Origin: an uncultured Oscillospiraceae bacterium
GTDB taxonomy: Bacteria > Bacillota > Clostridia > Oscillospirales > Oscillospiraceae
Length of the DNA stretch: 64,000 nucleotides
NCBI GenBank assembly: GCA_947589545.1
Contig: CANQBA010000005.1
Span: 1-64,000 of the forward strand
Reading direction: 5' to 3'
Shown here: piece after piece, positions 1-6,698 of the stretch
Layout of the letters: each line of letters opens with the position of its first letter
How positions within the stretch are numbered: the first letter of the stretch is position 1
Notes under the pieces: model-generated
What the model was told of the DNA's origin: nothing
Database searches by the model: none
What the model saw: the letters and a program-made list of their open reading frames with translations, nothing else
Position numbers and translations under genes: made by a program

Positions 1-221
1 ACAGGCTCCTGACCGGAAAACATAAATTAACATAGGGGTGTTCACAATGTTTCCCTACGGCACCGCCCCGAGCGGCGGTCCCTACAAAAGCGTATCAATC
101 GAATATTGCGGAATTCGGCGGCCCGCCGAATTTCCAGTGCGTTTCGTTTACCGCCCCCGTAGGCGCGGCGGTTTGGGGAAGCTTTTTAAAAATTCATCGG
201 GACGGTTTTGCGCCCGCGGGT
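1..221. repeat. intergenic inverted-repeat DNA
   Basis: No gene is seen here. The stretch contains a perfect inverted repeat around 112-133 (AATTCGGCGG facing CCGCCGAATT) and GC-rich palindromic pieces such as the CCGC/GCGG pair near 65-80. The GGAATTC-containing motif recurs in the intergenic DNA at 4.9-5.1 and 13.7 kb, so this looks like one member of a dispersed extragenic repeat family. Confidence 0.5.
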
Positions 222-1361
222 TTATTCGATCTCCTGCCACCACCAGGAGGGGGAGAAGGGGGCGTTCTTCCAGTTGACCGTCTCCCCCGGGCACGGGGTC
301 AGGGCGGCCAAGCCCGTCTCCTCGGCCCGGAGGGCGAAGCGCTGGACGGGGTCGTCCCAGCTGTGGCCGGAGAGGACGAAAGCGCCCCAATGGATAGGGA
401 TGGCGGCCTTGGCACCCAGGGTCAGGGCGGCATCCACGGCCTCCTCCGGGAACATGTGGATCTGGGCCCAGTCTGTGCTGTACTGGCCGCAGTCCAGAAG
501 CGCCAAATCGAAATCGCCGAAGCGGTTGTGGATCTCCTCAAAGTGGCGGCCCGTGCCGGTGTCACCGCTGACATAGACCTTGTGGGCGTCGTTTGTCAGC
601 ACCCAGGAGGCCCAGAGGGTGCGGTTTTTGTCGGTGATATTCCGCCCGGAGTAGTGGCGGGCGGGTGTGCAGGTGACGGCGAGGGAGCCGGCCTCCGTCT
701 CCTCCCACCAACCCAGGGCCACGATCTTGTCCCCGGCCACGCCCCAGCGGCGCAGGTCGTTTTCGATGCCGAAGGGGACGATATAGAGGCCCACCTTGCC
801 GTCGATGGCCTGGATGGTATCCATATCCAGGTGGTCATAGTGGTCGTGGGTGATGATCACCACGTCGATGGACGGCAGCGCCTCCGCCGTCAGGACGGGA
901 GGCGTGAAGCGGCGCGGGCCGGCGAAGGGCACCGGGGAGGCCCGCTCCGAAAGGATCGGGTCGAAGAGGATGTTGAGGCCGCTCATCTGCAAAAGGACGG
1001 TGGAGTGCCCCAGCCAGGTGACGGTCAGATCATCCTCCCCCGGATCCCCGAGCAGGGCGGGGGCGACGGCGGGAAGAGACTCCGCCGGAGCGGCGCCCTT
1101 GCCGGTGGAGCGGTCGGCATAGGGGTCGATCCCCCGGGCGCCCACGGCGGTGATCTCCTGGTTGAAGAACCGGTTGCCCTCGTAGTTGATGGAGCGGGCG
1201 GTATAGATGTTCCTGTCGGGGCGGCTGATATGGGCGCTGAAGGGCGGGTAAAGGGCGACAAAAAGGGCGAGGGCGGCCGCCGCCAGCGCCGCGATCAGCA
1301 CGATCCGGCCCGCGATCCTGGCCCCTCGGTGGTTTTTGAAGAAGCTTTTGATGGCTTTCAT
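222..1361 (-). CDS. membrane-anchored MBL-fold hydrolase (NAPE-PLD/UlaG-like)
   Basis: The 379-residue protein has one N-terminal membrane segment (about residues 15-39), then a metallo-beta-lactamase domain with the HDHYDHLD metal motif at about 172-179, later conserved His and Asp positions (RHYSGR, SGDTGTG) and a C-terminal IPIHWGAF segment. This arrangement is typical of the NAPE-PLD/UlaG-like branch, which hydrolyses phosphodiester or lactone substrates; the actual substrate cannot be read from the sequence. The signal anchor suggests the catalytic domain lies at the outer membrane face. The ATG is preceded by AAAGGACG and by its own promoter, so it is probably transcribed apart from the yolD-polY genes upstream. 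Confidence 0.85.
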   Translation of the reverse strand: MKAIKSFFKNHRGARIAGRIVLIAALAAAALALFVALYPPFSAHISRPDRNIYTARSINYEGNRFFNQEITAVGARGIDPYADRSTGKGAAPAESLPAVAPALLGDPGEDDLTVTWLGHSTVLLQMSGLNILFDPILSERASPVPFAGPRRFTPPVLTAEALPSIDVVIITHDHYDHLDMDTIQAIDGKVGLYIVPFGIENDLRRWGVAGDKIVALGWWEETEAGSLAVTCTPARHYSGRNITDKNRTLWASWVLTNDAHKVYVSGDTGTGRHFEEIHNRFGDFDLALLDCGQYSTDWAQIHMFPEEAVDAALTLGAKAAIPIHWGAFVLSGHSWDDPVQRFALRAEETGLAALTPCPGETVNWKNAPFSPSWWWQEIE

Positions 1362-1385
1362 CCCGTCACGTCCTTTCTGGGAACT

Positions 1386-1414
1386 ATTATACGACGGGAC
1401 GGGGGAAAACGCAA
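1386..1414 (-). promoter_or_regulatory. promoter of the MBL-fold hydrolase gene
   Basis: On the minus strand TTGCGT (1414-1409) and TATAAT (1391-1386) are separated by 17 bases. The -10 box lies about 25 bases before the start codon of the MBL gene, leaving room for its ribosome site. Confidence 0.6.
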
Positions 1415-1454
1415 GACGGAAAGAGAAGGGACGCGGGGTTCAACTCCCCTCACC

Positions 1455-1844
1455 CTAACGCCGCCCTACGTCTACGATGTCCCGTGTCGCGATTTTGGCG
1501 TTTGTCAAAAGCAGGACGCCGGAGGCGGGGTGGCCGGCGATATACTCCCCCCGGGTGACCTGGTAGCGGCCCAGCTCCGCGCCGTCCTCGGTCTTCTGGC
1601 AGTCGAACCAGGTGACAGTGACGCTGTCGCCCCGGCGGAGGGAGCGGAGCCGCCGGTCCAGCAGCTCGGCCCTGTCGGCGTGGATCTCCGGGCGGGGGAC
1701 AAAGCGCGGCTCTCTGGCCGCCAGGGAGTCGTCCAGGCCCCGGAGGGCGGAGAAGGGCGCGAAGATCTTGGCCCTGTCGGTGCGGGCCATTTTGGGATAG
1801 CGGCTGTCCCGCCGGGCGTTGATGATGTCCTGATAACCGTTCAT
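1455..1844 (-). CDS. YolD-like protein
   Basis: This 129-residue protein matches the YolD-like family in its N-terminal pattern (an RAKIFAPFSALRGLDD-type stretch) and its position. YolD-like proteins are small partners or accessories encoded next to UvrX/UmuC-type Y-family polymerases in Bacillus and phages. The start codon overlaps the polymerase stop by four bases (ATGA), so the two are translationally coupled. The biochemical role of the family is not settled; an UmuD-like or regulatory accessory function is inference. Confidence 0.8.
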   Translation of the reverse strand: MNGYQDIINARRDSRYPKMARTDRAKIFAPFSALRGLDDSLAAREPRFVPRPEIHADRAELLDRRLRSLRRGDSVTVTWFDCQKTEDGAELGRYQVTRGEYIAGHPASGVLLLTNAKIATRDIVDVGRR

Positions 1845-3196
1845 TTTCTGTGACCTCCGATCTGGCCGTTCCGCTCGCGGGCGGTGGCCCCGTCTAAAAA
1901 ATCGTACCCCTTCAGAAGGGCGTTTTTACCGTATTTCCGGTGTACGTCCAGCACGGCCCGCTGGAGGGCGCTCTCCCGGCGCTCCCGCTCCCAGTCGGAG
2001 AACAGATCCGTCTGCTCCGTCCGGGTGGCCCCGTCGGAAAGGCGTATGGCGGTGAGATTCAGCCGCCGTACCGCCAGCTCCCGGTTGACGATCCGGTCAA
2101 AAAGTGTCAGCGCGGCCCCGGTCACACGGGACAGCGCGTCGGTGGGCGCGCCCAACGGCTGGGTGCCGTGGGCGGAGACGGGGACGCGCCGCCCGTAATG
2201 GTCGTTTTTTGTGGCGCCGTCCCAGCCGGCATTGTCCCGGTCATATCCCACATGGAGCACCACCGCTTCCGCCACAAGCTCCCGGGCGGTCAGATCCAGC
2301 GCCAGCTCCTCGGCCATCTCCCGGAGGACGATCCGGGCCTCGTCGTAGCGGTAGGGCCGGGAGAGCACCTGCCCGGTACTGCGGGAGCAGTCCGTGGGCC
2401 GGTATGCCTTGATGTCCGCCATGGTACAGCTCTCCTCGCCCCAGGCGTGGTCGATGAGGATCTCCGCGTCCACCCCGAAGACGCGGTAGAGGACAGCCTC
2501 GTCCCGGAGGCTCAGGCGGGCCAAATCGCCCATGGTGAAGACCCCCAGGGCCGCCAGCCGGGCGGAGATGCCCCCGGCTACCTGCCAGAAGTCGGTGATG
2601 GGCCGGTGATCCCACAAGAGCCGCCGGTAGCTCTGCTCGTCCAGCTCCGCGACGCGCACCCCGTCCCGGTCGGGCTTCGCTTTCTTGGCCACGATATCCA
2701 TGGCGATCTTGGCCAGGTACAGGTTCGTCCCCAGCCCCGCCGTGGCGGTGATGCCCGTTTGGCGCAGCACGTCCCGAATCATGGCGATGGCCAGCTGGCG
2801 GGCTGTCAGCTTCAGGGGCTTTGTGTACCGGGATGCGTCGATGAACACCTCGTCGATGGAATAGACGTGAATGTCCTCCGGGGAGACGTATTTCAGATAG
2901 ATGCCGTAGATCTTCGCCGACGTCTCCACATAGAGGGCCATCTGGGGCCGCGCCACCAGGAAGTCCACGTCCCGCCCCGTGCGGGCCTTCACCTCCCGGA
3001 GCTTCTCGTAGACCTCGAAAAGCCGGGGCCGGCCGGGGACGCCCAGGGCCTTCAGGGCCGGGGACACCGCCAGACAGATGGTCTTGTCCGTCCGCTCCTC
3101 ATCCGCCACCACCAGCCGTGCCGTCAGGGGATCCAGCCCCCGGGCCGCGCACTCCACCGAGGCGTAGAAGGATTTAAGGTCGATCGCGATATACAT
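1841..3196 (-). CDS. Y-family translesion DNA polymerase (UmuC/UvrX-like)
   Basis: The 451-residue product begins MYIAIDLKSFYASVEC, the classic palm start with the first catalytic Asp at residue 6; the second acidic pair is in YSIDEVF (Asp115, Glu116). It copies damaged DNA at the cost of errors. The reading frame stays open upstream, but GGAGGTGATC lies just before this ATG; a GTG six bases further upstream (3202) is an alternative start with a better spacing. It lies between ridA (42-base gap) and yolD (four-base overlap), and all three can be read from the strong minus-strand promoter at 3692-3720, so it is probably induced with them. Confidence 0.93.
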   Translation of the reverse strand: MYIAIDLKSFYASVECAARGLDPLTARLVVADEERTDKTICLAVSPALKALGVPGRPRLFEVYEKLREVKARTGRDVDFLVARPQMALYVETSAKIYGIYLKYVSPEDIHVYSIDEVFIDASRYTKPLKLTARQLAIAMIRDVLRQTGITATAGLGTNLYLAKIAMDIVAKKAKPDRDGVRVAELDEQSYRRLLWDHRPITDFWQVAGGISARLAALGVFTMGDLARLSLRDEAVLYRVFGVDAEILIDHAWGEESCTMADIKAYRPTDCSRSTGQVLSRPYRYDEARIVLREMAEELALDLTARELVAEAVVLHVGYDRDNAGWDGATKNDHYGRRVPVSAHGTQPLGAPTDALSRVTGAALTLFDRIVNRELAVRRLNLTAIRLSDGATRTEQTDLFSDWERERRESALQRAVLDVHRKYGKNALLKGYDFLDGATARERNGQIGGHRK

Positions 3197-3237
3197 ACCC
3201 ACAAAGATCACCTCCCCCGTCTGACGGAGAGACAAGC

Positions 3238-3612
3238 TCAGCGCTGGTCTCCGCACCAGGCCACGGCATCGGCTTGGAACGCAAGTCCTTCCGGCCCGCC
3301 GACATGGGCAAAATCCGTCTGGAGCGACTTTCGCGCCGGATAACGGCCCTGAAAACGCTCCCGGATCACCTTCTCCATCACTGGGATATTCCACACATCC
3401 CGGAACAGGCAGTCGATCTGCACCACGCTGTCCAGCGTCAGGCCCACAAGGGCTAGCCTGCGCGCCATCTCGTCAAAAGCGCCGTTCACCTGTTCCTCCA
3501 CAGCGCCTCCCACATTTCCTACGCAGTAGCTGAGAAAGCAGAAGCCTCCGGCCCGGACAATCCCGGAGTGGGCCCACGCCTCATTTACATCCGCCCGCAA
3601 AATTCCGCTCAT
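3238..3612 (-). CDS. RidA family protein
   Basis: The 124-residue product has RidA/YjgF features: an AGGFCFLSYCVG-type early strand, the LTLDSVVQIDCLFRD core and a closing VGGPEGLAFQADAVA segment. Canonical RidA deaminates reactive enamine/imine intermediates; members differ and this one lacks the textbook IRARTAV signature, so the activity is uncertain. I chose the ATG at 3612, which has GGAGG 11 bases upstream; the open frame before it contains the divergent promoter region. It is the first gene of a ridA-polY-yolD transcript, an unusual partner for a translesion polymerase. Confidence 0.8.
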   Translation of the reverse strand: MSGILRADVNEAWAHSGIVRAGGFCFLSYCVGNVGGAVEEQVNGAFDEMARRLALVGLTLDSVVQIDCLFRDVWNIPVMEKVIRERFQGRYPARKSLQTDFAHVGGPEGLAFQADAVAWCGDQR

Positions 3613-3631
3613 AGAATTTCCCGCCTCCCTA

Positions 3632-3720
3632 TTGACAACACGCGAAGTCTGATGTACAATTGAGGAAGTTGAACTTCCCAACCATGAGCCTATTATAGGC
3701 GATTTGACTTCGCTTGTCAA
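3632..3720. promoter_or_regulatory. divergent promoters with shared operator candidates
   Basis: The plus-strand promoter is TTGACA (3632-3637), 17 bases, TACAAT (3655-3660), reading into the XRE gene. The minus-strand promoter is TTGACA (3720-3715), 17 bases, TATAAT (3697-3692), reading into ridA. A perfect palindrome, GGAAGTT-G-AACTTCC, covers 3664-3678 and overlaps or closely follows both predicted transcription starts. The octamer GCGAAGTC occurs in both promoter spacers (3642-3649 on plus; 3713-3706 on minus), so the sites are arranged symmetrically. The near-consensus promoters and the repeats suggest one repressor silencing both directions. Confidence 0.75.
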
Positions 3721-3773
3721 GGGGAAAAGCGAAAAAATTGAGAAGTAAAATTACCCAAAGGGGGGGCGGCGGC

Positions 3774-4166
3774 GTGAAATTTGGCGAAAAAATAAGGGCT
3801 CTGCGGACGCAGAAGAGGATCTCCCAGGAGCAGGCGGCCAGGGCGGCGGGCATCTCCCGCAGGGCCTACGGCTCCTACGAGCAGGACGGGATCTACCCCC
3901 GCAACCGGGAGATCTACGCGCGGCTGGCGGCGCTTTTTGAGTGCGACGTCAACTATCTTTTGACCGAGGACGAGGATTTTGTCGCCCAGGCGGGGGAGAA
4001 GTACGGCCCCCGGGGGCGCGCCCAGGCCCAGCGGCTGGTCTCCGAGGCCACGGCGCTTTTTGCCGGCGGGGAGCTGGCGGACGAGGACAAGGACGAGATG
4101 CTCCGGGCCATCCAGGAGGCGTACTGGATCGCCAAGGAGCGCAACAGAAAGTATACGGGGAAATGA
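3774..4166 (+). CDS. XRE-family repressor (ImmR-like)
   Basis: The 130-residue protein has an N-terminal Cro/C1 helix-turn-helix (about residues 3-60, with ISQEQAARAAGISRRAYGSYE as its core, followed by a LAALFECDVNYLLT dimer-type helix). The C-terminal half is charged and carries no recognised enzymatic domain. I chose the GTG at 3774 because it follows an AAAGGGGGGG ribosome site and begins exactly at the usual HTH start. The stop is one base from the ATG of an ImmA/IrrE protease gene. Pairs of this kind (ImmR/ImmA, DdrO/IrrE) consist of a repressor and the protease that cleaves it, so this protein probably binds the operators in 3640-3712 and represses the ridA-polY-yolD operon and itself. 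Confidence 0.85.
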   Translation: MKFGEKIRALRTQKRISQEQAARAAGISRRAYGSYEQDGIYPRNREIYARLAALFECDVNYLLTEDEDFVAQAGEKYGPRGRAQAQRLVSEATALFAGGELADEDKDEMLRAIQEAYWIAKERNRKYTGK

Positions 4167-4167
4167 T

Positions 4168-4683
4168 ATGACGGACAAGGTGGAGATCGCCAGGCGCGCC
4201 GACGCACTGGTACGTTTTTCCGGCGAGCGGGATCCCCGGCGGCTGGCCCGGGAGCTGGGGGTGGAGATCCTGTCCCGGCCCTTTGCCGCCCAGAAGGGGG
4301 CCTATACCGTCATCATGCGGGTGCCGTTCATCTTTCTGAAGGACGATCTGGATCCGGTTTGGGAGCGGATCGTCCTGGCCCACGAGCTGGGGCATCACAT
4401 CCTGCACCGGGCCAAGGCGGAGGAGCGGGGCGGATTCCGGGAGTTCGACCTCTTTGACGTGAACGCCGGCCGGTTGGAGCGTGAGGCCAACCTGTTTGCC
4501 GCCCAGCTCCTTTTGGAGGACGGGCCGTTTTTGGAGTATGCCCGGCGGGGATGGGACACGAAGACCGTGGCCGCCGCCCTGGAGACGGACGTGAACCTGG
4601 CGGCGCTGAAGGCGGATATCCTCATCGCCCGGGGGATCACCCTCCGGCCCCAACCTCATCAGGAGCGGTTTTTATCAGCGTGA
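4168..4683 (+). CDS. ImmA/IrrE family metallopeptidase
   Basis: The 171-residue product carries the zincin motif AHELGHH (His72, Glu73, His76) and a downstream Glu in REANLFAAQLL, the hallmark of the ImmA/IrrE (DUF955) family. Known members cleave XRE-type repressors after DNA damage or cell-cell signals. The start ATG sits one base after the stop of the XRE gene (TGA-T-ATG), showing tight coupling. The probable substrate is therefore the neighbouring repressor and the probable output the divergent ridA-polY-yolD operon; this is inference from family and context. Confidence 0.9.
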   Translation: MTDKVEIARRADALVRFSGERDPRRLARELGVEILSRPFAAQKGAYTVIMRVPFIFLKDDLDPVWERIVLAHELGHHILHRAKAEERGGFREFDLFDVNAGRLEREANLFAAQLLLEDGPFLEYARRGWDTKTVAAALETDVNLAALKADILIARGITLRPQPHQERFLSA

Positions 4684-5330
4684 GGGTCTTGCCCCGGCGG
4701 GGGGTTTATAAGGTGTCCGCCTTAAGGGCGGACGGTGACTTGCTTTTCTCCTCTTTTGTGTTGACAAAAGAGGAGAGCGCCCGTGGGGAGGCGGGTGCGA
4801 GGGGGGTGGGACATGCCCCCGTACGAAGAATTCCCGAAATTGTTTCGTCATACGCTGTAGGGGCCGCCAAGAGAGGCGGCCCCTACGAGGTAATACGATA
4901 AATTTCCGGGAATTCGACGGTGCGGAATTCGATGGCGCGGCGTGTGGGCCGATATGGTCATCGGCCCCTATGGGTGCGTGGTACGAAATGCGCCCGGAAT
5001 TCGGTGGTGCCATGGGCCGCCGAGGGCGGCGGCCCGTACGGCGTTTAAAGGAAGGAATTCCGGAAATCGGCGTGCGGGAAAGAGCTCGTCTTTTGCGGAA
5101 GTTTCCCTGCGGGCGAGCCCCGGGGGAGTCCAGATGGGGGCTCGCAAGCCCCCTCTGGTCGTTTTTAAAAGGAGGAGTCCAGAGGGGGGAAGATCGAAAT
5201 CTTCCCCCCTCTGGTTTTTTTCCTCTTTTGTTGCCTTTTCTCCTTTTGGAAATCCAAAAGGAGAAAAGCAAGTCCCCGTCCGCCGTTAAGGCGGACACCT
5301 TATACCCCCGCCGGGGGTACGGCGGAAAGG
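4684..5330. repeat. two inverted copies of a dispersed intergenic repeat
   Basis: No gene is credible here. Right after the immA gene lies GTCCGCC...GGCGGAC followed by CTCCTCTTTTGT-GTTG-ACAAAAGAGGAG; a version of the same block, inverted, lies at 5221-5310 just before the mnmE stop, and a third copy follows the dehydrogenase gene at 13.47 kb. Between them are GGAATTC-rich pieces and several GGGCCGCC/GGCGGCCC palindromes. All three copies sit beyond gene ends, which suggests a repeat family that may serve as terminators or mRNA-end hairpins. Confidence 0.6.
5179..5221 (+). terminator. strong intrinsic terminator hairpin
   Basis: A perfect 16-bp stem (5179-5194 with 5199-5214) closed by a CGAA tetraloop is followed by seven T. 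A similar GC-rich hairpin of the same family lies just upstream near 5130-5158 with its own T stretch. Confidence 0.75.
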
Positions 5331-6698
5331 TTATTTTCCCACGCAGAAGCGGGAGAAGATGCGCTCGGTCACGTCGGCGGAGAGGGTACGGCCGGTGAGC
5401 CGCCCCAGGGCGTTCAGGGCCGCTTCGATCTCCGTCAGGACGGCGTCGGGGGTGACGCCGTCGGCGATGGCGGCTTTGGCCGCGCGGACGCCGTCCAGGG
5501 CGGCGGCCACCTCCCCGGCCTGACGGGCGTTGGTCAGAAGCTCCCCGGCGGGCGCGTCGGGCACGTCGGGGAGAAGATCATCCAAAATCCGTGAGAGGGT
5601 CGGCAGGCCAGCGCCGGTTTTGGCGCAGACCGGGAGGCGGGGAAGGGCCTCTGGCAGGGTCGAGGGATCCAGACTCCGGGGCAGGTCGGCTTTGTTGAGG
5701 ATCAGCACCGTGGGCGCGGCCCCGGCGGCCTTTTGGATGACCGTCCGATCCTCCCCGGACAGAGGGCGGGAGCCGTCCAGCACCGCCAGGATCACCTGGG
5801 CGGACGCCATAGCGGCGAAGCTGCGCTCCACGCCGATCCGCTCCACCTCGTCGGCGGCGCTCCGGATGCCGGCGGTGTCGATGAGCCGCAGCTTCCGATT
5901 ACCCAGGACGCAGGTGTCCTCCACCGTGTCCCGGGTGGTGCCGGGGATGGCGGTAACGATGGCCCGGTCAAACCCCAGAAGAGCGTTCAAAAGGGAGGAT
6001 TTGCCCACGTTGGGCCGGCCTACAATGGCGCAGCGCACCCCCTCGCGCAGAACTTTGCCCCGGTCGAAGGTGTCCAGCAGGGCGGTAAGGGCGCGCTCCG
6101 CGCCGGTCAGGGTGTCCAGATATTTTTTTGCCTCGAAGTCCTCAATGTCCTCGTCGGGCCAGTCCACCGCCGCATGGAAATGGGCCGTCATATCCAGCAG
6201 GGCGGAATAGACGGGCTCCGCCCTGCGCTTGACCGCCCCGCCCAGCTGTCCGGCGGCGTTTTCCACCGCCGCCACGGTGTCGGCGTCGATGAGGTCGGCC
6301 ACCGCCTCAGCCTCCGTCAGATCCAGCTTGCCAGCCAAAAAGGCCCGCTTGGTGAACTCCCCCGGCAGGGCCTGACGGGCGCCCGCGCGGAATAACGCGG
6401 TCAGGATCGCTCCCAGGGCGGCGGGGGAGCCGTGGCACTGAAGCTCCGCCGTGTCCTCGCCGGTATAGCTGTGGGGCGCCCGGGAGACGGTGCACAGGCA
6501 CATATCCAAAAGGGCGCCGTTCTGGCCGTATACCCCGCCGTAAACCAGCTTACGGGAGGGGGTATCCGCCATTTTCTGGCCGGAGCCTGCCCGGAAAACG
6601 CTGTCGACGCAGGCCACGGCCCCCTCGCCGGACAGACGGATGACGCCGATGGCGGAACGGACGTCCCCGGTGGCCACGGCGGCGATCAGATCAGACAT
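5331..6698 (-). CDS. mnmE: tRNA uridine-5-carboxymethylaminomethyl modification GTPase
   Basis: The 455-residue protein has the full MnmE layout: an N-terminal formyl-THF-binding domain (MSDLIAAVATG, GVIRLSG), a helical domain split by the G domain, GRPNVGKSSLLN as P loop, DTAGIR as switch II, NKAD, and the C-terminal FCVGK with its catalytic Cys. With MnmG it modifies U34 of tRNAs that read two-fold degenerate codons, using glycine or ammonium. Its start overlaps the nadE stop by eight bases, so it is the last gene of the glyS-to-mnmE run. Confidence 0.97.
   Translation of the reverse strand: MSDLIAAVATGDVRSAIGVIRLSGEGAVACVDSVFRAGSGQKMADTPSRKLVYGGVYGQNGALLDMCLCTVSRAPHSYTGEDTAELQCHGSPAALGAILTALFRAGARQALPGEFTKRAFLAGKLDLTEAEAVADLIDADTVAAVENAAGQLGGAVKRRAEPVYSALLDMTAHFHAAVDWPDEDIEDFEAKKYLDTLTGAERALTALLDTFDRGKVLREGVRCAIVGRPNVGKSSLLNALLGFDRAIVTAIPGTTRDTVEDTCVLGNRKLRLIDTAGIRSAADEVERIGVERSFAAMASAQVILAVLDGSRPLSGEDRTVIQKAAGAAPTVLILNKADLPRSLDPSTLPEALPRLPVCAKTGAGLPTLSRILDDLLPDVPDAPAGELLTNARQAGEVAAALDGVRAAKAAIADGVTPDAVLTEIEAALNALGRLTGRTLSADVTERIFSRFCVGK

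Noticed and set aside
363..1853. 496-codon plus-strand open frame across the MBL and yolD genes
   Set aside because: It is the high-GC antisense shadow of two well-supported minus-strand genes, with Gly/Asp/Val-rich low-complexity sequence and no ribosome site.
3271..3290. LexA/SOS box (GAAC-N4-GTCC)
   Set aside because: Mismatch to GAACN4GTTC and position inside the ridA coding region, not at the promoter.
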